DNA of 64,000 nucleotides from Opitutus sp. GAS368 (GTDB lineage: Bacteria; Verrucomicrobiota; Verrucomicrobiia; Opitutales; Opitutaceae): positions 36,478 through 100,477 of the forward strand of contig CAMBRG010000001.1 of assembly GCA_945869845.1 (NCBI GenBank). Direction: 5' to 3'. Position 1 is the stretch's first letter; every line of letters starts with the position of its first letter. This document shows, in pieces, positions 46,509-55,124 of the stretch. The notes below the pieces were generated by a model. That model did not search any database and had not been told where the DNA came from. It saw only the letters and a list, made by a program, of their open reading frames with translations. The translations under genes were made by a program, and so were the position numbers.

Positions 46509-48044
46509 TTATTGTTTTTTCTTGCCGGCTTTCGGCACGCCAAAGGTAAGTGCGCCCTTGGGGTCCATCTTTGCGAGGGCTTCGGGCGTCGGGCTGCCGC
46601 CGAACTGGCGGTAGTAGATTTCCTGGAAGGGATTGATCGCTGGCCCCATCGCTTTTTCGTTCACCATTAGTGGTAGGCACTCGGACCACCACTGGTCAAA
46701 CGCGGCGCTGAGCTCCTTCGCCACTTTGGGGTGCTGCGCGATGACGTTGTTCTTTTGGGCGTAGTCGACGCTGAGGTCGAAGAGCTGCCAATTCGGGGTG
46801 CGGCCGCCGTTCTCGCTGACCATCGCCCAACGCGTGTTGCGCACGGCGGCCACTTTGAACTTGGCCTCATTGGGATCGCTGAGTTTCGGCCAGCGGCCTT
46901 GGTGCGTGAATTGGTAGCGGTCGGGCAATTTTGCGGCGGGATTCTGGAGCACGGGCACGAGGCTGCGGCCTTCGATTTGGGCCTGCGCGACGGCGGCGGG
47001 AACCTTGGCGCCGGCGATGGCGGCGATCGTGGGGAAAAAATCGATGTGGGCGGCGAGCACGCCGCAATCGGCGGGTGAGAGCGTGCCGGGCCAGCGCCAG
47101 AACGAACTCGCGCGCGTGCCGCCGAGCCAGGCGGTGCCCTTTTGCCCGCGCATATCGGCGTTGAATACCTTCACGCCGGCGGTGCCGCCGTTGTCGTTCA
47201 TGAAGATGACGAGGGTGTTTTGGGCGATGCCCCACTCGTCGAGTTTGGCGAGGAGCCGGCCGATGTTTTGGTCGATATTATGGATCATGCCGAAGAAGTT
47301 TTCGGTGGCGGGCTCGAGGCCCTTGCCTGCGTAGAGCGCGCGGTCCTCAGGACGGGCGATGTAGGGGCCGTGGGGGGTGTTGGACGGGATGTAGGCGAAG
47401 AAAGGTTTTTTCGCGCGGCGCTGGGCGTCGATCCACTGCGTGGCCTGGGCGTAGAAGAGATCGGTGCAGTAGCCCGATGTTTTCTCGAACTTTCCGTTGT
47501 GGAGCAGGGTGGGATTAAAATACGTGTTGCCGGGAGCATCGCCGCAGGAGCCGGGATAAATCTGACCGATGCCGCCGCCGCCGTGGATGTAGACCTCGTC
47601 GAAGCCGCGGCTTTCGGGTCGATACTCCGCTTCGTCGCCGAGGTGCCACTTGCCGAAAATCCCCGTGGTGTAACCGGCCGACTGCAGCACCTGCGGCAGC
47701 GTGGTGGCGGCGAGGGTCATACGCTCGCGTTCGAGAATCGTGTGGGTGATGCCGTTCTTGAATTCGTGGCGACCGGTGAAGAGAGCGCTGCGCGTCGGCG
47801 AGCACGTGGGGCTGACATGGAAATCGGTGAAACGCACGCCCTCGGCGCGGAGCCGGTCGAGGTTAGGAGTTTTCAGGATGGGATTTCCGTGGGCGGAGAT
47901 GTCGCCGTAGCCCTGATCGTCGGTGAGAATGAAAAGGATGTTCGGCTGGGCCCCGGCGATGGGTTTGGCGGGAGCGGCGGCTGTGGCCGAGACGGAGAGA
48001 AGGAGAGACAGAGCGACGGAGAGAACGGAGCGGAGGGGATTCAT
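46509..48044 (-). CDS. Sulfatase (S1 type) 22
   Basis: [59 protein letters not shown]; tail AGKKKQ. Confidence 0.95.
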   Translation of the reverse strand: MNPLRSVLSVALSLLLSVSATAAAPAKPIAGAQPNILFILTDDQGYGDISAHGNPILKTPNLDRLRAEGVRFTDFHVSPTCSPTRSALFTGRHEFKNGITHTILERERMTLAATTLPQVLQSAGYTTGIFGKWHLGDEAEYRPESRGFDEVYIHGGGGIGQIYPGSCGDAPGNTYFNPTLLHNGKFEKTSGYCTDLFYAQATQWIDAQRRAKKPFFAYIPSNTPHGPYIARPEDRALYAGKGLEPATENFFGMIHNIDQNIGRLLAKLDEWGIAQNTLVIFMNDNGGTAGVKVFNADMRGQKGTAWLGGTRASSFWRWPGTLSPADCGVLAAHIDFFPTIAAIAGAKVPAAVAQAQIEGRSLVPVLQNPAAKLPDRYQFTHQGRWPKLSDPNEAKFKVAAVRNTRWAMVSENGGRTPNWQLFDLSVDYAQKNNVIAQHPKVAKELSAAFDQWWSECLPLMVNEKAMGPAINPFQEIYYRQFGGSPTPEALAKMDPKGALTFGVPKAGKKKQ

Positions 48045-48086
48045 AGGAGGAGAAGATTTGTGGTCCGGAGGCGGGGAGGATGCGGC

Positions 48087-51000
48087 TCAGAACGTGCCTT
48101 TGAGGCCGAAGGTCCACAGTGACCCGAAGTCGAGGCGCGAGCGGAATTGCGCGTGCGCGGGTGTGTTCGGTCCGGAGATTTCGGTGTCCTCGGTGGCGTC
48201 GCCGATGTTGCGTAGATTGGTGAAGAGCGCGATCCGCCGCGTGATCGAGTATTCGGCGGAGACGTCGATGTAGAGGCGCTTGGAGCCCCAATTGTAGGTG
48301 CCCGGTTCGATGCTCGGACCGGTGGCGACGATGCCTCGGCGCTGGCGGCCGCGATAGTTCCAGTTGATGCGGAGATTGTAGTTCGGTCGCGTGAGGCTCA
48401 CGCCCCAGCTGCCGCTGCGCGGAATGTAGCCAGCGAAATTGGCGGTTGCGGTGTCATCGCCGGTGACGCGTTGCGCACTGGCATTGGCGAAGACCTGCAC
48501 GCCGCGCGCCCACGACGGCAGACCGGTGAGCGCCTGCTTGTAGCTGAAGTCGATGCCGGTGAGGCGGACTTTACCGGGGAGATTATACTGGGTCGTGACG
48601 TCGAATTTTTTGTAGAGCGCGGGATCGAGGCCGTAGAGATTGAGGAACTCGGGGGTCGCGTCGAAGACAGTGCCGCCGAAGAAATTTGTGATGTCGCGGC
48701 GAAAACCGCCGACGGAAATCTGGCCGACGCCCGCGAAATAATATTCGAAGCGCGCGTTGGTGGTCTCCGCGCTCCACGCCTTGATGCCAGCGTTGTTGAC
48801 GACGATGCGGTTGGCGGGATTGGACGCATCGCTGTCGGGATCGGGGAGGGTGAGGCCGCCGGCGTATTGGTTCAGGTTGGGCCGGCCGACGGAGGAATAA
48901 CGCGCGGCGCGGACGATGAGATTTTCCCGGAGGTTGAAGGAGGCGTTGAGGCTGGGGAAGAGGCGGAGGTATTCCTTTTCGACTTGGGTGCCTCGTTGCA
49001 GAAACGTGAGCTGGGAGACGGCGAGGGCGTTCGTCGTGGGGAATAGGAGGAGCGGCGTGCCGTTGGCGGCTCGGAGCACCCGTCCGCTGGCGTCGCGCTG
49101 ATAGTTGCGCGTGGCGTCGGTGAGCGGACCGTCGGCCTCGATGTTGGTCTGCTCGGCGCGGAGGCCACCGACGAGTTTGAGGCGGCGCTCGAACAACGCG
49201 ACATCACCGCGCAGGAACGCGGACGATACGGCTTCCTCGGTGTGCTTGGAGTTGGTGACGGCGGCGCGGTAGCGGGCGTTTTCGTCGAAAGTGAGATGGG
49301 TGGGGTTGGCGCGATAGTAGTCGAGCAGCCGGCTGGTGCCGACCCATTGGATGCTCGGGAAACCGTAGGGATGGGCGCGCTCGGACAATTCGGGCGCCCA
49401 GAACGGCGCCGCCGCGTCATCGCTGCCGATGGGAGTCGTGCTGGCGCGGCCGTCTCGGCCGACGAAACTGTAGGTGCGGTTGTCGTCCGCGCGGAGATCA
49501 CGCACGCCTTCGCGGCGGTCGAGCCCGGCCTTGAGGGTGACGGGCACGCGCCACAGGAAGTCGCGCTGCACGTTGGCGAAGAGGGTGCGTTGCTGGTCGT
49601 TATTTTCGGGCTGGCCGCTGCCGGCGCCGGTCACCGCGTAGTGGTTGAGGCTGTACGGATCGAGCGGGGTGCCGGTCGCACCATCGGTCACGGTGATGCG
49701 ATTAGGCCGCAGGTAGAAAATATCGTCGAAGGCCACGGTCACGCCCGTGCGCCGCGCGCTGGTGTTGGCAAAGTAGCCACGCTCGAGATCGCCGCCGTTG
49801 TAGCGGGCGCGAGAATAGCCGGCGCCGGCCTCGGCTTTCCACACCGGTCCGTCGTGCCGCCAGCGGAGCGTGGGCAGGTAGGTTTGGTTTTTGCGGTAGC
49901 CGCCGGCGTTGCCACTGACGAGGTCGCCCAAGGCCGTGGTGCCGCGGGTCGAGAAGGGCGTGAAGTTCCCGGGCAGCACGCCGCCGACATTGAAGGTGAG
50001 GGTCTGGCTCAGATAATCCTCCTCGAAGCGTGACGCTTGGACCGAGAGCGAAAGCGTGTCGTAGCGAGCGAATTTGAAATCGAGCGTGGCGGCGAGGGAG
50101 TGGCGGGTGGTTTCCTTGAGGCCACCGCGCACAGCGAAGGTGGATAGGTAGGGTTGATCGGGTGTGGTGTGAGGAAAGGTGGTGCCATTGGTGACCGTCC
50201 CGGCTCCGCGCCACGTGTTGGTGACCTGATCTTGGCCCGCGAACTGGCTCGTGCGGCCACCTGAAAGCGTGAAGCCGAAGCGCTTGTTTATCGGCACCAC
50301 CCACGAGAAGTCGAAGCCTGGGGGCGCCTTGGTCCGGCGATCCTCGCGCGGACCGGGGGTGGCGTGGAGCTCCTTGCGATGGTCGCGCATCATCACGTAG
50401 ACGCTGCCATTGAAGACCGGCCGCGAGCGCTCGAAGGCGCTGCGCGGAATCATGTTTACCGAGCCGGCGAGGGCTGCGCCGGAGGTGTCGGGGGTCGGCG
50501 AGAAGGAAACCTCAACGCGCGAGATGCCGTTGATGGAAACCATGTCGACGGCGGAGGCGCGGGAAATGCCGCTGATCGCGGTGGCGAGGCTGAAGCCGTC
50601 GAGCGTGACGGGGACGTTGTCGGCGGGCGCGCCGTTGATGGAGATCTCGCGGGCGTTGCCGCCGGCGTAGTCCATCGTGACGCCGGGCAAGAATTTCAAA
50701 AATTCGCCCACGTGCCCTTCGGCGACGGTGCCGAACTCATCGGTGGCCACGACGGTCTTTAGGTTGGAGGCGAAACGCTGTTCGTTAATCGCGATGGCGG
50801 AGGCCTCCATTTCCTTGGAGGTGGATACAACGAATGTGGCGAGCTTCACGCGGTCCGCTGTTGGGTTGCTCTGCCCGGCGGCCGTGAGCGTGACGTCGTG
50901 GAGGGCGGATTGCCCGGCGGCGACGGCGACGGAAGTGGTGACGGGCGTCATGCCGGTGTAGAAGAGTTTCACCCGCGCCGTGCCGACGGGGACGCTCTCG

Positions 51001-51230
51001 ATGCGGTAGGCGCCCGCGGCATCGGTGAAGGTTTCGAGCGAGGTGCCTTCGACGGTGACGCGGACGCGTTTCAGGAAATTATCCGTGCCAGCGGCCAAGA
51101 CCCGACCGGAGATCGAGCCGGTGGCGTTGGCGGAGGTCTGCGCCGAGCCGACGGAGACGGTCGCGGCGACGGCGGAGAGTGAGAGAAGGAGGGAAAGAGA
51201 GAGGCAGCGAAGAGGGCGCGGTAGGGGCAT
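48087..51230 (-). CDS. TonB-dependent receptor with N-terminal carboxypeptidase-regulatory-like domain
   Basis: MPLPRPLRCLSLSLLLSLSAVAATV; GSISGRVLAAGTDNFLKRVRVTVEG..TDAAGAYRIESVPVG; plug region FLKFLPGVTMDYAGGNAREISINGAPADNVPVTLDG; C-terminal barrel ending TFGLKGTF. Confidence 0.93.
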   Translation of the reverse strand: MPLPRPLRCLSLSLLLSLSAVAATVSVGSAQTSANATGSISGRVLAAGTDNFLKRVRVTVEGTSLETFTDAAGAYRIESVPVGTARVKLFYTGMTPVTTSVAVAAGQSALHDVTLTAAGQSNPTADRVKLATFVVSTSKEMEASAIAINEQRFASNLKTVVATDEFGTVAEGHVGEFLKFLPGVTMDYAGGNAREISINGAPADNVPVTLDGFSLATAISGISRASAVDMVSINGISRVEVSFSPTPDTSGAALAGSVNMIPRSAFERSRPVFNGSVYVMMRDHRKELHATPGPREDRRTKAPPGFDFSWVVPINKRFGFTLSGGRTSQFAGQDQVTNTWRGAGTVTNGTTFPHTTPDQPYLSTFAVRGGLKETTRHSLAATLDFKFARYDTLSLSVQASRFEEDYLSQTLTFNVGGVLPGNFTPFSTRGTTALGDLVSGNAGGYRKNQTYLPTLRWRHDGPVWKAEAGAGYSRARYNGGDLERGYFANTSARRTGVTVAFDDIFYLRPNRITVTDGATGTPLDPYSLNHYAVTGAGSGQPENNDQQRTLFANVQRDFLWRVPVTLKAGLDRREGVRDLRADDNRTYSFVGRDGRASTTPIGSDDAAAPFWAPELSERAHPYGFPSIQWVGTSRLLDYYRANPTHLTFDENARYRAAVTNSKHTEEAVSSAFLRGDVALFERRLKLVGGLRAEQTNIEADGPLTDATRNYQRDASGRVLRAANGTPLLLFPTTNALAVSQLTFLQRGTQVEKEYLRLFPSLNASFNLRENLIVRAARYSSVGRPNLNQYAGGLTLPDPDSDASNPANRIVVNNAGIKAWSAETTNARFEYYFAGVGQISVGGFRRDITNFFGGTVFDATPEFLNLYGLDPALYKKFDVTTQYNLPGKVRLTGIDFSYKQALTGLPSWARGVQVFANASAQRVTGDDTATANFAGYIPRSGSWGVSLTRPNYNLRINWNYRGRQRRGIVATGPSIEPGTYNWGSKRLYIDVSAEYSITRRIALFTNLRNIGDATEDTEISGPNTPAHAQFRSRLDFGSLWTFGLKGTF

Positions 51231-51277
51231 GGGGGAGGGTGGGAAGGTTGAGGCCGGGGCGAGGACGCCTGAGAGCA

Positions 51278-52822
51278 TCAGTTTGGCGCGCTTTTCTTCG
51301 CCGCAGGGGCGGGGGGCTGACGCGGCGGGGTCAGGCCGTCTTGGGGTTGGTTCCAGAGGCGCCACGGGTCGTCGAGGCGGCGCATCTCGGCCAGAAGTAA
51401 GGCCTCCATTTCGGCGAGCTTGGCGGCGTGGCGGGGATCGGCGGCGAGGTTGCGCTGGTGCGCGGCGGGTTTGACGCCGGTGAGCGCGACGACCGCGGGG
51501 TCGTGGTGCTGCTCGAGAAATTCGTGCGGGTTCTCCCGGAGGTTGAAAAGCTGGGTCTCCCGCACACTGCCGCCGAGCACGTCGAATTTGACCAGCTTCC
51601 AGTCGCCGTGCTTGACGCTGCGCAGGCCGGGCTTGGTACCGCCGTTGTAGACGCCGTAGAGCGTGTCTCGCAGGATGGGTAGCTTGCCTTCGAGCACGGG
51701 GCGGAGGCTGAGGCCTTCGTTGCTCGCGGGGGCAGCGATGCCAGCGAAATCGCAGAGGGTGGCGAGCACATCGCCTAAGTAGGCGTTACCCTCGGCGCGC
51801 GTGCCGGGTGTGATACCGGGGCCCTTCGCGATAAAAGGAACGCGCCAGGTGTGCTGGTAGAGATTTTGTTTCCCCTGCAGCCCATGCCGTCCGATGGCCA
51901 TGCCGTGATCGGCCGTGTAGACGATGTAGGTATGGTCGAGCTCGCCCATGGCTTCGAGTTTGGCGAGGACGCGCCCGATCTCGACGTCGATGGCTTCGGA
52001 GCAGGCGAACTGCCGGCCGATTTCGTTGCGGATCGTGCGCTCGTCGCGCCGCTCCCAGACGCCGCTCACCGCGACCTCATCGCGCAGGTCGGGATGGCCG
52101 TGCGCAAAGGGATGGGTGGGCAGGTAGTTCTCGGGCAACGCCGGTTGCCTGGGGTGGGCGGGCGGGGGCGTGGTGCGATCGGTGTGATTGGTCGCGCCGT
52201 ATTTCGCGAGCAGCTCGGGCTTACCGTCGCGGGTGTCGTGCGGATGGGAGAAACCGAAATGGATCAGAAACGGCCTGCGGTTCGCCGCGGGCGTGCGGTC
52301 GCGCTGCGCGAGATACGCGAGCACCTGTTCGCCGTGCCAGGCGCTGCCGGTCTCGTCGGTGCCGCCGCGTTTGTTGGCATCCTTGCGCACGGTGAAGAGC
52401 TTGTTCGCGGCCTCGTAGCTGTTGCCCATTTTGCAGGTGCGCATGGTGTCGTAGCCGGCGCGATTGAAGACGGCGGGGATCGTCTGCTGCGCAATATCGG
52501 GCGGACAGGTCGCGGACCCGGGACCGATCGGCAGGTGCCAGACGGAGCGCCCGCTCATGATCATGTGCCGGGATGGCGTGCAGACTGCGCCGTTGAACGA
52601 GCCCATGTGATACGCGCCATCGAGCACCATGCCCTGCGCGGCGAGGCGATCGAGGTGGGGCGAGTGCAGGGCGGACTTCGGATTGTAAACCTTCAGATCG
52701 AACGGCGACTGATCGTCGACGAGGATGAAGAGGATGTTGGGCCGGCGTGGCTCCGCCGCAGCGGCGGAGAGGGAGAGAAGGAGGGAAAGAGAGAGGGAGA
52801 GAAGGGAGCGGATGGGGAACAT
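51278..52822 (-). CDS. Sulfatase (S1 type) 23
   Basis: RPNILFILVDDQSPFDLKVYNPKSALHSPHLD; CTPSRHMIMSGRSVWHLP; start MFPIRSLLSLSLSLLLSLSAAAA (ORF to 52981). Confidence 0.95.
   Translation of the reverse strand: MFPIRSLLSLSLSLLLSLSAAAAEPRRPNILFILVDDQSPFDLKVYNPKSALHSPHLDRLAAQGMVLDGAYHMGSFNGAVCTPSRHMIMSGRSVWHLPIGPGSATCPPDIAQQTIPAVFNRAGYDTMRTCKMGNSYEAANKLFTVRKDANKRGGTDETGSAWHGEQVLAYLAQRDRTPAANRRPFLIHFGFSHPHDTRDGKPELLAKYGATNHTDRTTPPPAHPRQPALPENYLPTHPFAHGHPDLRDEVAVSGVWERRDERTIRNEIGRQFACSEAIDVEIGRVLAKLEAMGELDHTYIVYTADHGMAIGRHGLQGKQNLYQHTWRVPFIAKGPGITPGTRAEGNAYLGDVLATLCDFAGIAAPASNEGLSLRPVLEGKLPILRDTLYGVYNGGTKPGLRSVKHGDWKLVKFDVLGGSVRETQLFNLRENPHEFLEQHHDPAVVALTGVKPAAHQRNLAADPRHAAKLAEMEALLLAEMRRLDDPWRLWNQPQDGLTPPRQPPAPAAKKSAPN
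52763..52812. repeat. Polypurine (+)/polypyrimidine (-) signal-peptide coding tract, sulfatase 23
   Basis: ggcggagagggagagaaggagggaaagagagagggagagaagggagcgga. Confidence 0.75.
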
Positions 52823-52844
52823 AGAAAACGGCGGTAACGGTGGA

Positions 52845-55124
52845 TCAGTGCCAGTCGATCCGGGCTTGCTTGGTCGTGAGGTCGACGGTGACGGAGGCGT
52901 GGGCGAATTCGCGAGTGGCGGTGAGGCCGACCCATTTTGCGTCGGCTTTGGGTGGGCCGAGGGGGCGGTCGAACTCGGCATAGGCGTCGAGCATCCCGTG
53001 GGTATCGGTATAGCCCCACGAGTAGCAAAAATGCGAGCCGGGTTGGGCGGCGACGAGGAAGCAGGCGAGCGGAAACGTGAGGCGCTCGCGGGCGAGTTGG
53101 AGGAGCTCAGCGTAGGGGCGCTGCATCATCTCTTTATCGAGCCAATTGAAACCGGGCCAACCCTTGATCACGACGAACTTTCCTTTGGCGGCAGCGAGCG
53201 CGATGGAGTCGAGATCGGCTTTGATGTCGGTGGGTGTGTCAGTTTTGAACGCGCCGAAGTGTTCGATCATCACGCCGTCGATGCCCTCCCAATCGAGGAT
53301 CTCGCGAAAATCCGTCGTGCGCAGGCCGTTGACGAGGACGATGCGGTCGGGGCCGAGTTTGCGTTTGGTGAGGGCCAGCATCTCGCGCAGCCCGGCCACG
53401 ATGGCGCGGGCTTTGGCGTCGCCGACCTGTTTGGCGAGGCCGGGGGAGAGTGCCTGCGGCAGCGCATCGACGAAGACGCCGCCGAGGGGGGCGGTCCGGT
53501 TTGCGTGGGCGACGACTTCTGACCACCACTCGCGGAATTCGGCGTTCGACGGATCGGGGCGCGGCGTGCCGGACGGGTGCGTCACGATCTCGCCGCTCGC
53601 GGTGCGGAGCGTCCACTCGGGGCGGTAGGTTTTGAAGGCGTCGTAGCCGGGCCAGTTGATGAAGGCGTTGAGGTAGAAGAGAACTTTGGCGTCCGGGTTG
53701 CGCTGCGTGATCCGCCGTGCGGAGTCCGCGATGCCGGCCTCGGTGCTGCCGTGGGGGGTGACGCCGTGGCTTTTTTCGAGGGCGATCAACGCGCTGCGAC
53801 GTGCGATGAAATCGATTTCGGCGTCGGTGAGATCGGCGGTGCGCTTGCCGAAGTGGAGGTTGAGCGGCACGCGGTCCCAGTTGAAGCCGGGTAAAGTGGC
53901 TGTCACGCGAGGCGGCGCGGCGGGATTAATGGTTTGGAGTTCTGAGCTGAGCGTGAGTCCGTCGGCATCAAGGTTGAAATAGTAGGCGGTGGTGCCGGCC
54001 GGGATGGATGCGGAGGCGGTGGTGCGGCCGGACGCGGTTGCGAGTTGAGCCGGGAGTTTCTCCCAGTCGGCGTCACGTTTGAAAACGAGGGTCGCCCCGC
54101 TTACTTGGCGGGTAGTTTCGAATGCGACGCGGGCGGTAGCGTAATGGCTTTCCTGCGATACCTCGCGCGCCCAAGGGAGGCCGGTTTCGACGACAGCTTG
54201 CGCGAACGCGTAGCTGTCGGGTGGATTCCAGCCGGCTGCATGGCCGTGCCTCAGGTCGAACGGAACTGAAACCAGGCGCGGGCCGGGGGCGGCGCGGTAG
54301 CTGGCCTGTTGCGCGTCGAGGGGAAAATGGGCGTCGCGCGGGCCGGTGAGCCAAAGCAGCGGCATCGTGGCGCGCGGCAGGCGGAGCAAGGGTTCCCACA
54401 CCTCGCGATAGAGCGCGAGATCGCCGAGGGCGCGGCCGTATTGGTTGGGAATGCGATCGAGCGCGCCACAGCCATAAATTGGGATCCCGAAGGCGAAGCG
54501 CGGGTCGATGCCGACCACCGTCGAGGTAATAATGCCGCCCCACGAGATGCCGCAGACACCGACGCGCGCGGCGTCCACTTCGGGCAAGGAGCGGAGCAAG
54601 GAATTGGCGAGCACGACGTCGGCGACGGCGTGATACATCCACTGATCGGTGAGCGGCTCGGCGGAGTCGCCGTAGATGCCGGTGCGCGCGGGTCCGGCGG
54701 TGGCGTGGCGTTTCCACTGGGCGCCCGGCAGCGCGCCGGGGATGCGTTCATCGGTCTGGCCTTCGACGGCGATGGCGATCGCGGCGAAGCCCCGATCGTT
54801 CCACTTCTGCACCCATTCCTTGAATGCCGTGCCGCCGCCGCCGTGCACGAGCACGACACCGGGAACTTTGCCCGGGCGCGCGGTGGGAAGACCGAGCCAA
54901 GCGAAAACGCGCGTGGGTTTTCCCCGATACGGCAGGCTCTCGAAGAAGAGAGGTTTGATTGCTCCGGTGGTGGCGAAACCCTCGGCCGGGTGGACGGCGG
55001 GCGGCGAGGTCAGAGCGCCGAGGCTGGCGATTTGTGCGCGCAGCGGTGCGAAGTCGGTGCTCGGTCCGGCCGCGTAGCTTGCGGTGGTGGCGAGCGCGGC
55101 CAGAAGAACGCGGTAGGATTTCAT
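52845..55124 (-). CDS. Bimodular secreted enzyme: N-terminal alpha/beta-hydrolase esterase + C-terminal putative glycoside hydrolase-like TIM barrel (GHL-type)
   Basis: N-term VVLVHGGGGTAFKEW, GISWGGIITSTVVG, WLTGPRDAHFP, LRHGHAAGW; C-term LPGFNWDRVPLNLHFGKRTADLTDAEIDFIARRSALIALEKSHG..VLFYLNAFINWPGY..GGVFVDALPQAL..GVMIEHFGAF..VVIKGWPGFNW; start MKSYRVLLAAL. Confidence 0.75.
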   Translation of the reverse strand: MKSYRVLLAALATTASYAAGPSTDFAPLRAQIASLGALTSPPAVHPAEGFATTGAIKPLFFESLPYRGKPTRVFAWLGLPTARPGKVPGVVLVHGGGGTAFKEWVQKWNDRGFAAIAIAVEGQTDERIPGALPGAQWKRHATAGPARTGIYGDSAEPLTDQWMYHAVADVVLANSLLRSLPEVDAARVGVCGISWGGIITSTVVGIDPRFAFGIPIYGCGALDRIPNQYGRALGDLALYREVWEPLLRLPRATMPLLWLTGPRDAHFPLDAQQASYRAAPGPRLVSVPFDLRHGHAAGWNPPDSYAFAQAVVETGLPWAREVSQESHYATARVAFETTRQVSGATLVFKRDADWEKLPAQLATASGRTTASASIPAGTTAYYFNLDADGLTLSSELQTINPAAPPRVTATLPGFNWDRVPLNLHFGKRTADLTDAEIDFIARRSALIALEKSHGVTPHGSTEAGIADSARRITQRNPDAKVLFYLNAFINWPGYDAFKTYRPEWTLRTASGEIVTHPSGTPRPDPSNAEFREWWSEVVAHANRTAPLGGVFVDALPQALSPGLAKQVGDAKARAIVAGLREMLALTKRKLGPDRIVLVNGLRTTDFREILDWEGIDGVMIEHFGAFKTDTPTDIKADLDSIALAAAKGKFVVIKGWPGFNWLDKEMMQRPYAELLQLARERLTFPLACFLVAAQPGSHFCYSWGYTDTHGMLDAYAEFDRPLGPPKADAKWVGLTATREFAHASVTVDLTTKQARIDWH

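Noticed and set aside
44541-46670. Long + strand antisense ORF (709 aa), and similar ones at 14092..15441, 29076..30812, 37609..39303, 56730..58586
   Set aside because: Low-complexity A/G/V/E/R-rich translations mirroring sulfatase genes; explained by GC-rich third positions in the opposite strand, no recognisable domains or signal peptides.
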